DNA of 64,000 nucleotides from Aselliscus stoliczkanus (GCA_033961575.1 CM066737.1:52056771-52120770), one strand, 5' to 3'. Shown: positions 35,170 to 47,504, counted from the first letter of the stretch. Notes: a model not told the origin generated them from the sequence alone. Numbers and translations are program-made.

Positions 35170-35345
35170 TTACAAGCACTTTCTCAATATTAATTTATTA
35201 GTTGCATAAGACTACCCTGTGAAATATATAGGGGAAATATTCTCAGCCCAGAGAGATTAACTGTTTTATCCAAAATCACATATCCAGCAAATAGTAGAAT
35301 TTTGGTTAAACCACAATATATTGTGCTATCTCTCTAATTCAGGTT
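35170..35345 (-). repeat. MIR fragment
   Basis: Minus-strand MIR pattern: GAGAGATTAACTGTTTTATC, then CAAATAGTAGAATTTTGGTT. Confidence 0.5.
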
Positions 35346-35369
35346 TTTTATCATCTCTTATCTGGACTG

Positions 35370-35990
35370 CTATAAAAGACCTGACTGTTGTTCTGGTTTC
35401 AATCTTCCCCTGCCTCCCACCCCTTTCCTTATATCCATTGTCTCTGCAAGCAAAGGTCCTATTCTAAAACAGAAATATAATCATGTCACTTCAACATTAG
35501 TAAATGCTCCCTATACCAGTGATCATCTGGCCCTGCCTATTCATGCGACCCCATCTCTTGTTGTCCTGGTAATGATGTTAAGATCACAGATATACTTTTG
35601 ATATTGTCTCAACATGCTGGGAAGAATCATGTCTGCTTTTTCTTCTGTTTGAAACACCCTTCTTTTCTTATCTTTTGCCTTCCTCTTGCCTCTGCAGATG
35701 GACATATCATTCTTCCCTGAAGGGCCACTTTAATGAATATTTTTCTGAAGTCTCCCTTTCTTTCTATCCTTCTATCTCTCCCTCTGTTTTTCCTTCTTTC
35801 CTTCCTTTAATGAATATTTATTTAGTCCCTACCATGTCCCAAACACTGTATTCATCCCTGTTGTTTGAAGGGCCATGGGAAGTAGTAAGCCAGTGTGGCT
35901 GGAGCAGGGGGATGGTAAAGTGGAGAGAGATAGACCAATGTGTGAGATGAGGCTGGAGGAATAAGAAGAAACTGCCAGACCTGCCCTGTG
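35370..35990 (+). mobile_element. Ancient L2 fragment
   Basis: It resembles L2 in the same orientation (ATGTCACTTCAACATTAGTA, CATCTGGCCCTGCCTATTCATG, CTTTTGCCTTCCTCTTGCC). Very diverged. Confidence 0.45.
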
Positions 35991-36289
35991 CTTCTCTCTG
36001 TTCCCTGATTTCTCAGACCATTTGCCTAATGCCTGTGATAAGGTATATTTCTCTGGGTGGGGTAGAGTAGACTTTATAGTTATTACTGGCCACCTACTCT
36101 GTGTACAGCACTGACAAGCCCTTCATTCATGAAGGGCTCACTCCCATGGAACACATCTGCCCCATTCAGGTTTATAAAATTTAGGCAAGCCATGTGATTT
36201 TCTCAAGTTCTTTTTGGGTTCCATGTTTAAGTGTAAAGTTCTATTTCCTGATTTATTTTTCCCCTTTATGGATTACAGTGTCGTTAAAA

Positions 36290-36400
36290 AAATAAAAACC
36301 TCAAATTTGGAGCCAAATGTTCCTAGGCTCAAATACAGACTCCACCACTGACTATATAGCCTTAGGAGAAATCACTAAATATATTATCAGCTGTAAAATT
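36290..36400 (+). repeat. MIR fragment
   Basis: GCTCAAATACAGACTCCACC, ACTGACTATATAGCCTTAGG. Cut by the type A SINE at 36411. Confidence 0.55.
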
Positions 36401-36410
36401 ATTACTACAG

Positions 36411-36537
36411 GGCCAGCCGAGTGGCACGGTGGTTAAGCACTGGCTTGGGAAGCCAGTGGCCCCAGTTTGGGTCCCACATATGAGGGCCAGTGACACTGCC
36501 CTCAAAAAATAAATAAATAAAAATAAAATAAAATAAA
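36411..36537 (+). mobile_element. Short SINE (type A)
   Basis: Duplication ATTATTACTAC / AATAATTACTA. The tail is a mix of AAAT and AAAAT units. Confidence 0.9.
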
Positions 36538-37695
36538 ATAATTACTATTGTTATTATTTTTCCATCACTCACTATGATTGCCTCTGTACTAGAAATCATA
36601 AGCCCACTTTGGGGATACTTTAGTGAAAATTGCTTAATTATGTGTTGAATTTGTATTTCGAGCTTCCTAGAGGAGAAAAAGAGGGAATTGTTATATTTGT
36701 TCCAGTTTCCCTAAAACCACTTCTACCTCTGCTGCCCAACCTTTGTGACCTCCCGTGGAGACCAGGATCCCAACTAAAGATTAGGTCTGAAGGCACCTCC
36801 CCAGGCATCTTTGAAGTCCCAGTTTCCCTTTGTCTAACACAATAGGACTAGTTTGCCATTATCTTTCAGTCTGGACAACTTATACTGAGGGGGAGCTGGT
36901 GCTCTTCCGAGGAGATTTCCTGGCCATAAAAACTCTACATTTACCTCAGAGAGACCAGGATTTCCCAGAAATGACTTGGACCTCTGACCAAGACGTTGAA
37001 TTAATCCTTTGGGACACAGATTTTCTCTTAGGGAGGGAATAAAAGTTAAGTGGTATTTTTCTTTGATCTGTAAAGCTTTGAATAACCATTTTTGTTTCCT
37101 CAGAGAGCAAAGGCTTGGCAGAGAAAATCTAAAATGGCTGGAATCTCTGAATTCTGTTTGTGAATATAGCAGATCCCTTAAAGATCATCTCTAGATTTAC
37201 AAGATTTATGTGACCTTTCTTTGGAGATAAAATTAAGTTGCATAAATACTTAGCAGCACTTAGCATGAAAACAAATAGCCAGAGCTCATAGATGATAATA
37301 TTGATGTTAAAAATGATGATGAAGAAAAAAAATAATTATTACATCATTTTTCAAATTTCACAGCCATATACCCTTTTCTCCCCCAAAATATGATCTCATA
37401 CGGCCCCCAATAGAAAATCCAGACCAAAATAAGTGTTTTGCTAATAAGTCTAAGTTTTTAACATTTATTTATTTGTAAAGTCAGTAAGAAAGAAGAGACT
37501 GGAGAAATCATCAAAATCTGAAATTGAGAGCTACATCAGTCTTAGTCTCTAGTTTATTTGTTTTATTTTGGTCATAAGTGACAGTGTGTACCTAAATAAA
37601 GAGTGGACACCATGGGGTGAGGGATTTTTTGTTTAACACTTTGCCTTGCTATCCCAGAATATTCTTCAGTTAAATAGACGTGACAAGAAAATGTG

Positions 37696-37805
37696 GGGCT
37701 GGCCGAGTGGTTAAGCGTGGTGGTTAAGCGCTGGCTTAGAAAGCCAGCAGCCCCTTTTCGGGTCCCACATATGAGGGCTAGTGACACTGCCCTCAAAATA
37801 AGGAA
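37696..37805 (+). mobile_element. Short SINE (type A) with an altered head
   Basis: The head reads CCGAGTGGTTAAGCG then TGGTGGTTAAGCGCTGG, so the TGGTTAAGCG motif occurs twice. The first form looks closer to a tRNA-Ser D-arm (CCGAGTGGTTAAGGCG). The B box is damaged (TTTTCGGGTCC). Duplication AAGAAAATGTG (37685-37695, 37806-37816). Confidence 0.9.
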
Positions 37806-37835
37806 AAGAAAATGTGTATATCCAAGTCAACATAC

Positions 37836-37838
<3 letters not shown>

Positions 37839-37923
<85 letters not shown>
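37839..37923. repeat. Compound (CT)n(CA)n microsatellite
   Basis: About 22 CT units pass directly into about 20 CA units. Likely length-polymorphic. Confidence 0.95.
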
Positions 37924-37926
<3 letters not shown>

Positions 37927-38029
37927 ATACACACAGAGTTAACTTGGCAGCACACCTTAATGCAGTCAGTGTTGTTTACTAATTTTGGTTGGCATGTAAT
38001 CCATTTGAATGATTACATGAATCCATTCT

Positions 38030-38136
38030 CTTTTTTTTTTTTGAGGGCAGTGTCATTGGCCCTCATATGTGGGACCCAAACCGGGGCTGCTGGCCTCCCA
38101 AGCCAGTGCTCAACCACCGCACCACTCAGCCGGCCC
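38030..38136 (-). mobile_element. Short SINE (type A)
   Basis: Minus-strand copy about 100 bp from the CT/CA microsatellite. Near-consensus. Confidence 0.9.
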
Positions 38137-40289
38137 TCATTCTGTCTTTTATTACAGCTTAAAAATAGGTTAAATATATATATAAAATGAAATTAAAGTT
38201 GGATGCCATAGAACTATTGAAATACTTCCATGATTTTAAAACAGTGAATTATATGATAATCAGGCATTAACATTCATGGGACAGAATGAAGTGCTATAGA
38301 AGGTGATAAAGGAAGAGGTCAATATGGATTATAGCTAGAGAAACCTTCACAGAGGTAGGATGTGTGCTTGGCCTTAAAGGAATAGTAGAAAATGAATGAT
38401 AAATGTGGATACTGTATATTCTAGATTTTCCAAGACATCCCCGATTTCAAGTTTTCTTGTCTCTATATAAATATATTTGTACTTGTCAGGACAGATGATT
38501 CATCTTTAATTTTAAAATGTAGTTATATTAAGTATTGGAGAGATAAGCTGATCAGAGCATGAGCAAAAACATGAATGTGGTATCAGGGTGTGGCATGTTT
38601 GAGAAAATTAGAAAAGACACACTTTACTCTAGGCAGTCATAGCTCTCTGCCAGGCCTTACTCTTTGGTGAGCAGCAAGCAGCCTGGACTTCAGCCCCCAC
38701 TTGCCCCCTTAGTCAGGTTTCTTTTTGCATTGAACTCTATGAACAACCGTATGTTGCAGCCCTAGCAGGGATGAATATGGTTGAGTGGAGGACCATAAGA
38801 GCTACCTGGCTAAAGCACAGTAGCCAGAATAAATGACTATGGACAGTTAGATCAGGGTCAGGTTATGGAGGCCTTAAAAACCAGGCAGAGAGAAGAATTT
38901 GACTACAAATCACTGTACTCATTGCTATTTGCGGGAGATATTGATCTGATCAATGAATGGGTCATTGCCCACTCTAATGCCAGACAATTGCCTGTACATG
39001 TAACTCCCTGTAGCCTATATATCCAGCATAAATAAACATATCAACAGTCTCCAATTTATATTTTTGTTTATTCATTTTTTAATATTTTTGTTTATTCATT
39101 TTTAATATTTTTCTATAATAAAAACGGGACTCTAGCTTTAACCATAGTCTTTGCCTTTAGTTTCTTTCCTCTACATACTGTCTTCCTAAATCATTACTTT
39201 TATCTTTTACCTGCTCAAGAAGCTGTAACATCACCCAGAAGCCCACTCAAATAAAAACTTATATTTATCCCCGCACTTCCCAAATCTCACCCTAATGAAA
39301 TACTAGAAAAATTGAAGGCACAGTGGTCAAGTTGGAAGGGATCTGTGGCTTTCTCTGGCTGGATATCCAGCACCTGTTTGGAGCACTCAGCCTGAGCTCT
39401 TTAGTGTTGAAGCCATGAAAGGGGCTTAGGGCCCCACTTTCCCTAATGGCTGTGACAGCCAGCTTGTACTCTCCCAAAGTAAAAATCAGTGGGGAAAAGA
39501 GAGTTCTGACTTAAGCATTGTACTTTAGGGTCATGCTAACAGTGGTTCCTTTTTCTATTATGAAGGATCTCTGTGCATTTCTATGTGTATATTTCTCTTA
39601 AGTTTGTTTATTCCCTCCATATACCTCTGACAGTATGTATTTAAGTTTGTTTGTTTGACAACTTGTTTTATATAGTGTTAACTGTTTGTGTTTTTTTTTA
39701 TTTTGAAACAGTCTCAAAATTACAGCAACATTTCAAAATATAGTAGAAAAAAATTTTTCCTTTAACTATTTGAAAGTTGTCAATGTGATGCCACATCACC
39801 TCCAAATAGTTTAGCATGTATTTCCTACAAAGATATTCTGCTATATAACCATTTTTGTATTTTAAAAAGTTTATGCAATATTTTAGGCAACAAAAAATAT
39901 TATAATACATATAACTTATATAAAATACTATAATTAATATATATAATGATGTCATGAACATAATATAATGAACATATGACCAATCTAAGAAATAAAATAT
40001 TACCGATGTTGTTGAGACCACCTGTGTTCCACTCCTACAGCCCCACACCCACCATCCTGAATTTGATATATAGCATTCATTCCTAATGTAGGGTCCCTAA
40101 GTGGGTTTTAGGTGGGTTTATGAATCCTCTGAAATTGTGTGTAAAATTAGATATGCATGTATTTTTCTGGAGGAAAGACACATAGCTTTGATGAAATTTA
40201 TATGAATAAAGATAAGCTGTGTGTGAAGTACCAGATTTATTGAAAAAAGAGCCTACAGTTAGTGAATATCCTTTTCTGCCACCCATTTA

Positions 40290-40480
40290 TCATTTAGCTC
40301 TTTGTATTCAGGCTTTCTTCTCAATCAATTCACTGAGATTCATTTTTTAAAAGTCACTATGAATCACCATATTCAATGGCTTCTTCTCAGTCCTTGTCCT
40401 CATTGAACTACCGATAGCACTTACTCTTGACTCACTTCTTCTAGACTCTCTTCTTCACTTCTGCTTTCTCTTGACATTTT
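40290..40480 (+). mobile_element. Possible L2 fragment
   Basis: CTTCTCAGTCCTTGTCCTCA followed by CTTGACTCACTTCTTCTAGA resembles a conserved stretch of L2. Adjacent to a MIR. Confidence 0.4.
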
Positions 40481-40600
40481 TCAGTCTCCTCACTTGAAAA
40501 ATATCATATCTACCTCATACAGTTGTGAGGAACAGCTATAATGTTCTCATAAGGTGTCTGGTTGTTGTATGTGTTCAATAAATTGTAGCTAATATCGACA
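40481..40600 (+). repeat. MIR 3' half
   Basis: CAGTCTCCTCACTTGAAAAA, CTACCTCATACAGTTGTGAG, GTGTTCAATAAATTGTAGCT. Confidence 0.6.
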
Positions 40601-40964
40601 GTTCATTCTCATATCACTGCGGTATGTCTCTTCAGATCCCAGCTGCCTATTTAAGGTGTTGCTAATAGGCAGAGGTCATGCCCATTACGCAGACTGCAAT
40701 TACTGCCTTAGTTTCCTGCAATGCTGTTCATTAGCTTAGTAGTAGCCCTATACCTATAAGTAGTTCAGGTTAGGGCAAGTTCAATGATCCTTAGAGTCTT
40801 CAGGAGAACATAGTTTAAGTGAAGACTAATTAGCTTGAAATTACATAGGGATATATAGTTTAAATTTCATCCCCCAAAGTTTATAACACTGTTCTCAGCC
40901 TGGTCGCCTTTAAGGACTCAGATGACCAAAAGGTAGTTCTCCCTTCCTTGTTTGTTCAGCTTTT

Positions 40965-41621
40965 TGCGGGGGTTCTGCCTCCGCTGACCAGGGTTCAAGA
41001 AGGTGGACACGGTGTCGGCGGTTAAATGAAAGACAGAAACTGTTTGTTGCAGTAAAAGACAGAAAATGGAGAGATAGAGTGCAGGGGAGGAAAATAATGA
41101 AGGGAGACAGTGGAGACACGGGGTGGGGGTGGGGGGTTAAAGTGTCACACTTTATTGCAATAACATGTCCTTTTTATAGGGACTTTTGACCATTATCCAA
41201 TCACAAGTTTAAGTTCCACATAGTCTTAATGTATTTTTCTCTTAAGACCTTTAGTCCCTATAATTGTTCTCCTTAGGGCACACTGTGACCTTTTCTACGT
41301 TTAAGGATAATCCCATCTATGATAATCTCTTTATGACCCAGACTCAGTTTCTACATAATCTGTAATCCTGGGTGTGAATACTAAAGAGAATCTCACTTTT
41401 GATATTTAAATTTAATTGATTAATTTTGGCTTAACTGTACCTAAATTTCTCTCAAGACTTATCACAAACCTTAACAAAACATACACTTTGTAATAAATCA
41501 CAGGCTTCAAGGGAATACAAAATTGAGGAACACATGTCTAATTAACAGTACTTTCAGATTCACCAAGCCCAATAAAGTCAACCTGCCTGCCCCTCAGTAT
41601 TGGGCTACACGGCCCTCAACA
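40965..41621 (-). mobile_element. Solo LTR of a class II endogenous retrovirus
   Basis: 657 bp with TG...CA ends on the plus strand (TGCGGGGGTTCTGCC ... CCCTCAACA) and a perfect 6-bp duplication GCTTTT (40959-40964, 41622-41627), the length typical of class II (beta-like) proviruses. In the minus direction it has a TATAAAAAG-like box (near 41180-41170), then a polyadenylation signal AATAAA (about 41154-41149) followed by a pyrimidine-rich U5. No gag, pol or env sequence is next to it, so the provirus has recombined away to a single LTR. Confidence 0.8.
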
Positions 41622-42044
41622 GCTTTTTGCCCACGCTTCTACTAAATAGACTGACAAGTGAAGGTGCCAACTCTATTACGTGGACACCTGCTGGTGTCAA
41701 ACTGGCCTAGGGCCAGTGATTCTGGATGGACCATTGAAGAACCATATGACTTCCAATCACTATGTACTTGGAACAGAATGACAGGAAGGATTTATATCAA
41801 GTTACCTGTCCCCTGAGCCTGCCCTGTCCTGAGCTGTCCTCTTTATTTTTACATCCACTACTAGCTGCCAATAACATTGACATACTTTTGTTCACATGCA
41901 TAATACGACCTTACAATATTTGAGGGCAAACCTCTGAGAAGCACCGAAGTTCTTATTGAGGCTCATCTGCCAAGAGAAAAGCAGCCAAGTTATCTTTGCC
42001 TTCTGTTAGGCAACGTTCTTGACCTCATAACTGCCATCCTTTGG

Positions 42045-42600
42045 TCAGTATAGGGTAGGTTATGTTGTTGTAGCAAAAGACTCCCCAAATCTCAGTGTAT
42101 TAAAATAATAAAAGTTTGTTTCTTATTTATGCTGCATGTCCAACTTGGGTCACTTGGGAGACATTATGGTCTTCAGTCTAGGACCCAGTTGGAGCAGCCA
42201 CCATCTAGACATTGCTGATTGTAATGGCAGAGGGAAGGAGGGCTCTGCAGATCTCACCTGCACTACAGTGAGTGGTAGAAGAGGGTAAAGGGGGTCAAAT
42301 ACATGGTGATGGAAGGAGAACTGACTCTCGGTGGTGAACACACAATGTGATATAAATGATGTATTACAGTATTGTACACTTGAAACCTATGTAATTTTAC
42401 TAACCATTGTCACCCCCAATAAATATTAATTTAAAAAAAACTTATTTCTGCATGTCATACTTGCCACTTTTCTCATATACCATTAGTCAGACTTGATTAG
42501 GGAACACCTAGAGGTCAGGAAGTATAATCCTACCATGTGCTGTGAAGGTGAAGAGCTAGAAATACTCAGTCACACTGTTACTTAATGTGCCCTTTAGAAA
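42045..42600 (+). mobile_element. Ancient interspersed repeat, family not assigned, split by an L1 end
   Basis: Stretches such as CCCCAAATCTCAGTGTATTA, GAGCAGCCACCATCTAGACA, GGCAGAGGGAAGGAGGGCTC and, after the L1 insert, AAGTATAATCCTACCATGTG belong to a common mammalian repeat that I recognise but cannot name with certainty. Confidence 0.5.
42270..42440 (+). mobile_element. Short L1 3' end
   Basis: A 170-bp L1 3' UTR nearly identical in layout to the ends at 8950-9095, 10130-10380 and 59800-59985 (GAACTGACTCTCGGTGGTGA, GATGTATTACAG, TTGTACACTTGAAACCTATG, then AATAAA and an A-tail). It is strongly 5'-truncated and interrupts an older repeat. Confidence 0.75.
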
Positions 42601-42929
42601 GATATCACTGGCTTTCTATCCCTATCTCTTTACCTGGGGCATTTTGCTAAGTCTCTTCCCTTCGATTTCACTCATTCTTGTTTCCTTGCTTTGGCAGAAA
42701 TTGAACTACTTATCAATTTGGTAATTATTTTGCATACTGTAGGCTGTGTTGTTTAATGACGGTGTTCCCCCCCCCCCCGCTTGATGTGAATTCCTTCTGC
42801 CTCTTTGGTGTCCCTGAAGTTGTATGCTTCAGTGATACACAGAAGTGTTCACTTAGCATGGTTTTGTTTCATTAAAATACTCTCTTTTGGACTCTTCCTC
42901 ACTTCCTGCAATTTAGTAACAGAATAGCT

Positions 42930-43070
42930 ATCATTCTGTGATCCTCTCACCATAAAGGTGTGATTAAATGACTTGCCCAAGGGTATGTAGTTAGTTGGTA
43001 TTACTGGAGCCCAAACTAAAACTCAGGTTTTCTGACTCAGAGTCTGTTTTCTTTTTATTACACTAGGTCC
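42930..43070 (-). repeat. MIR fragment
   Basis: GACTTGCCCAAGGGTATGTA then AACTCAGGTTTTCTGACTCA, minus-strand MIR. Confidence 0.6.
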
Positions 43071-43849
43071 TATTATAAAGAAAGTTGTATAACTGTTGGC
43101 TGTGCAGTTTACTCCCAGAGAGAACTGTTAACAGAATCTGGTCTTTAAGGATCTTGAACAGAAGGAATTTTCCATTTAAGTGTCTCCTTTTGAGTATTTT
43201 GATGAATTCCGTGCAACAAAATCGGGTTTCTGGGATTTCTATGCTGATAAGTTTGCATTCTTTCTTGAAGTAAACAAACAACTATCCCTGGATGAATCAG
43301 TGACATGATCCTGACTATCTGTAAAACTCAAACAGAAAAGGACTGTCATGACCCCTGCTGCATCTCAATCTAGAATAAAGCTTTGTAATGCACTGTGTTA
43401 TTACAGGTTTATTTCTTACTAGTATTTAGAATGTAAGACAATGGTCAAGGATTAAAATTTACGGATAGCATCAATAGCCTAATGAGCTCATTTCTGAAAA
43501 TGGTGTGTCAACCTGTGTCAGTTTAGAGTTAGTTTTTGTGTGAACTACTGTGGGCTCTTCTCATGTATAGTTTATTATAAAGCTCTTCAATGATGTTTCT
43601 TGTCTTAACCAAATTTACATTGATAATGGCTTAAGAAAAGCCCCTAGCCAATGAGACTACCACTAAAATCATAGATAATGAAGGATGCATTTCTAATATA
43701 AACACAAGACTTAACACACAGGCACAGAATTCTTGTCAACATATCAACAAATATGGCATGGGTTGTCCAGAGTATCTTCAGGTACCATGAACTTCTCCCC
43801 AGACAGTAAAGGAATACACCATTGTGTTTTTATATAAATTCAATAACAC

Positions 43850-44455
43850 AGTTGTCATCCCTTATCTGTAGTTTCACTTTTCATGGTTTTGCTTTCTGCT
43901 GCTTCACTTACTCACTGTCAATCAAAATCTTAAAATACTAAATTTCTCCAATCATCAACATTGTCTTCACCTGACTTTCAACCATCAATGTCATCAGGGC
44001 TCAATGATCCAAGATTACTTGAAGCAGATAATCATCCTTCTAAGGTATCATCAGAAGGCCAATAGTAGTCTACTAAGGTATCATCAGAAGGCCAATAGTA
44101 GTCTAATGCTACATTACAATGCCTAAGTCATTCACCTCACTTCATCTCATCATGTAGGCATTTTATCATCTCACATCATCACAAGAAAAAAGTACAGTAC
44201 AATAAGGTATTTTGAAAGACAGAGACCAAATTTATATAACTTTTATTATAGTATATTCTTATAATTGTTCTATTTTATTATTATTGTTCTTAATGCCTTA
44301 CTGTGCTTCATTTATAAATTAAATTTTATCATAGGTATGTATGCATAGGATAAAACCATAGTATATATAGGGTTTGATACTACCCACAGTTTCAGGCATC
44401 CATTGGGGATCTTGGAATGTATGCCCCATGGATGAGGAGGGATTACTGCATAAAT
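43850..44455 (+). mobile_element. Tigger-like non-autonomous DNA transposon
   Basis: The ends are related inverted repeats: CAGTTGTCATCCCTTATC at the left and, complemented, CAGTAATCCCTCCTCATCC at the right. No transposase frame. It includes a perfect 33-bp tandem duplication (44040-44072, 44073-44105). Same family as 345-668. Family placement is tentative. Confidence 0.6.
44040..44105. repeat. 33-bp perfect tandem duplication
   Basis: Two identical 33-nt units, each starting CTAAGGTATCATCAGAAGGC and ending GTCTA, inside the Tigger-like element. Confidence 0.95.
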
Positions 44456-45239
44456 TGTAGGTTAGGAAGAAAGAATCTTTTCAAAGAACGCCACACAAAA
44501 CCCATTCGAACGGTGTTCTGAATTGTTCCAATAGTTTGTCTTCTAGCATCAGGTGATCTTGGTTACTCTTTTGACACTAAAACCTGGATTATTATCATGT
44601 ATAGAAACACAAGGCTAGATACCTGAGGACACTGGTTATTATTGCAAAGTCAAAGCCAATTTCACTTATAGTGTATCTGTGATGTTACAATATCTTCCAT
44701 AATGTTTTCTCACCCAGTCCATTGATGTAGTCACTTAGCTACCAGGTCAATATTTTCCTCATGGAAAATTTCATAGCAACAAACAAGAGAGAACAGTATG
44801 ACTTCATGTTCCTATCAACCAGCTTCAACAGTTATCAACTCATGGCCAGTCTATCAGACCTTTATAAGGATTGTTATAATCATTTGTATTTCATGGCTGT
44901 GAACTGTTTTTTAAATGCCTTTTCCATTTTTATGACAACTGTAGGTATAAATATTAGGCTTTTACATCAGAAAGAGAATTTATTTACACTACTAGGAAAA
45001 AACATCCAATATACTCATGTTACTAGGATAGCTCAACACAGAAGTTATCAATCAATTTCCTAAGAAATTTTTATTGGCAAGGGACACAGCATCCTTCTAT
45101 TAGGATCTATCCATTATATCAAATCACTTAAAAAATTACAAAAGTACTGTTGCTTCACACATTGTGGTCTATCAAATGTTGAGGTTTGGCAAATGTATTC
45201 TCGGGGTTCTACAAGTTCTGAAGTTTAAGATACATTCTT

Positions 45240-45646
45240 TTTTTTAAAGATTTTTATTGGGGAATTGGGGAAGAAGAACAGACAAGTTGTCCTTTTTTGT
45301 TCTTCAGTCTAGTTGTGGAGGATGTTGCTTCACTGGCCCATGTTGGTATTATCATTGCGCTCTTCCTGGGTGAGGCAGATGGGTTGCCAGCCTCTAGAAG
45401 GCGCTCAGAGTGGCTTTTGGCCACTCACACCGGCTGCCGCCCACTCACTGTAGCCTATGGCATCCCACTGCAGCAGGGGCTGCAGGCTACACCATCGCGG
45501 GGGCTCACACAGCCCAGCTCCAGGTCGACCTGTTGTTTGTCATCTCAGCTGTAGAGGGCAGTGTCACTGGCCCTCTATGTGGGATCCGAACTGGGGCTGC
45601 TGGCATCCCAAGCCAGCTCTTAACCAATACACCACTCGGCTGGCCC
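45240..45646 (-). mobile_element. Long tRNA-derived SINE (type B)
   Basis: Same structure as the 30.7-kb copy, in the same orientation. Duplication AAGATACATTCTT / AAGAAACATTCTT (45227-45239, 45647-45659). The 5' head includes the complete GAGGGCCAGTGACACTGCCC segment of the short family. Confidence 0.85.
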
Positions 45647-45798
45647 AAGAAACATTCTTCTAATATCAAACTGATAATATTCTTTCTGAGTGTTTACTCT
45701 TGTACTCATTTTGAATTCTTTTACCAGTACTTATCTTTTAAAATGGCAGTGCACTATCAGAAGGCATTTTTATAAAATACGATTTAACTTTCTTATGC

Positions 45799-45920
45799 CA
45801 GTGTTTTTCAAACAGATCCATGAATCCATTATAGAGTTCCTCAGAGTTTTAAAAGATGATAAATACCAGTCTAAGGGAAAACTTAGACAAATTTGATTTT
45901 TATCAAACAGATTGCCATTG
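45799..45920 (+). mobile_element. Possible hAT terminal remnant
   Basis: It begins CCAGTGTTTTTCAAACAGAT, similar to hAT-Charlie ends; the rest is not diagnostic. Confidence 0.3.
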
Positions 45921-46379
45921 AAACAAATACATAAGTCTTAAGGGTGACACCAACTGGGCCCTCAGTGAACAGACTGTGGACAATTCTGGTGGACAAAAAA
46001 GCTTCCCGAAGACTGACAATATGAGAATAATACTGTATAAATAAAACAATACTTTCTCTATATTTGTCTATATTAGTAAGTTTTGAAATTGGCAACAGTG
46101 AAGGTTTTAGTCATTTTTGTCACCTAGAATTGAACATTATTTTAATTTATACCTATATTACATGGAACAATAATCTGCTAGGGTGAGGACTCCCCTCTGC
46201 TGACACACAAGTTACCTAGTGGCAGTTAGAGAATTCGAAGCAGGCTCTGGGATGGAAACTTGTTCGCGCTTTCATTGCTCACTCTAAAACTCTGAAACAC
46301 AATAACATAATTTTAAACTATTGTATGCAAATTAATGCCTGCCGCTACTGATAATATTATATAACAATAGCCTAAAGGA

Positions 46380-46480
46380 GATGATAATACCATGTGTTAT
46401 TCATTGTACCAAGAATCGTGTTTACATTTTTATTTCATCCTCACAACAACCCAAGTGTAGTAGGGTGGTAGGACTTGTCT
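46380..46480 (-). repeat. MIR fragment
   Basis: TTTATTTCATCCTCACAACA; a short minus-strand piece. Confidence 0.45.
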
Positions 46481-46481
46481 T

Positions 46482-46527
46482 CCTCAGTTGCTTGAGGTGC
46501 TGTTAACACCTCAGTTGCTTGAGGTGC
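46482..46527. repeat. Spaced 19-bp direct repeat
   Basis: CCTCAGTTGCTTGAGGTGC occurs at 46482-46500 and 46509-46527 with an 8-bp spacer. Each unit is itself a CCTCA...TGAGG inverted repeat. Confidence 0.9.
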
Positions 46528-46879
46528 AGTGTACTTTGGTGGAAGTCTCTAGGGCTCATTTGTTTGTATTTTATATAGGGAGTTTCTCCTTTCCCATTTT
46601 CCAATGGGTTGCTACTGCTATGATACTCACTCCCATATCGCAGTATGAGTATTTCATCAGCATCTAATAGTTGTACACAGTTAACAAAATCTCCTTTTTT
46701 GTGTGCTATCTTGATCTTGGCAGGAACACTGAAATAGGAAAGGAAAATATTATACATCATTATACTCAGTTACGATGAAAAAAATGGAGGCTGAGATATT
46801 TCTGACTTGCTCAAGGTACAAGTCGTCACATCACCTTTTGCTACTGTTATATCAATCTGGACTCCTCTGGAACTGTATT

Positions 46880-47000
46880 TATCTGGGGGTGCCAAAAAGA
46901 CGTATACACATGATTTGTATTCATTTTTTATTATCAGCATATATTGAGTAGTACAATTTTAATTGTTTTTTCCTTTCTGAAAATGTGCAATATATTTGGC
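46880..47000. mobile_element. Possible mariner-type end fragment
   Basis: TATCTGGGGGTGCCAAAAAG followed by GTATACACATGA resembles the end of a mariner-type MITE. No opposite end was found. Confidence 0.3.
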
Positions 47001-47399
47001 AGAGGGAGACAGAAGCTTATCTTCCTTTACTATGTCCTTCACCCAGCATGATATCAGGCATACAATAGGCACTTAATGAATGTCTGTTGGCTTGTTAGAT
47101 TTTATACTTAAGTAGAGAAAGAGTTACGGGAATAAAATAAATTTTAGGGAAGACTTTCCATTACTTTGTATGTGGCTATTCATTAAGATGTGTAATCTCT
47201 AAATCTTCCTGAGAATTCCCTAAGAATTGCAGAATGGCGTCAAATATTTTTCCTGCCATTTATCGCACACTGTCTAAAATTAGACTATTGTAGATCCATT
47301 TGTTTGGCCACTGATACTCCTAGACATTATCTTAAATTACGTATATCTTTAGAAAGTAAAAGTCATTTACACATTAGTACAAAATAGGTTTTCTTAATC

Positions 47400-47504
47400 T
47401 TTTTTTTTTTGAGGGCAGCTTCACTGGCCCTCATACGTGGGACCCGAACCGGGGCCGCTGGCCTCACAAGCCTGCACTTAACCACCACGCCACTTGGTCA
47501 GCCC
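47400..47504 (-). mobile_element. Short SINE (type A)
   Basis: Minus-strand copy with some damage in the 5' head (TTGGTCAGCCC). Confidence 0.9.

Noticed and set aside
36630..37194. Cluster of overlapping ORFs resembling short exons
   Set aside because: The peptides resemble nothing I know, and the frames change every 200 bp without matching splice sites.
44761..45063. 100-codon plus-strand ORF in COL4A6 intron 2
   Set aside because: No recognisable domain, no promoter or splice context, AT-rich; best seen as chance.
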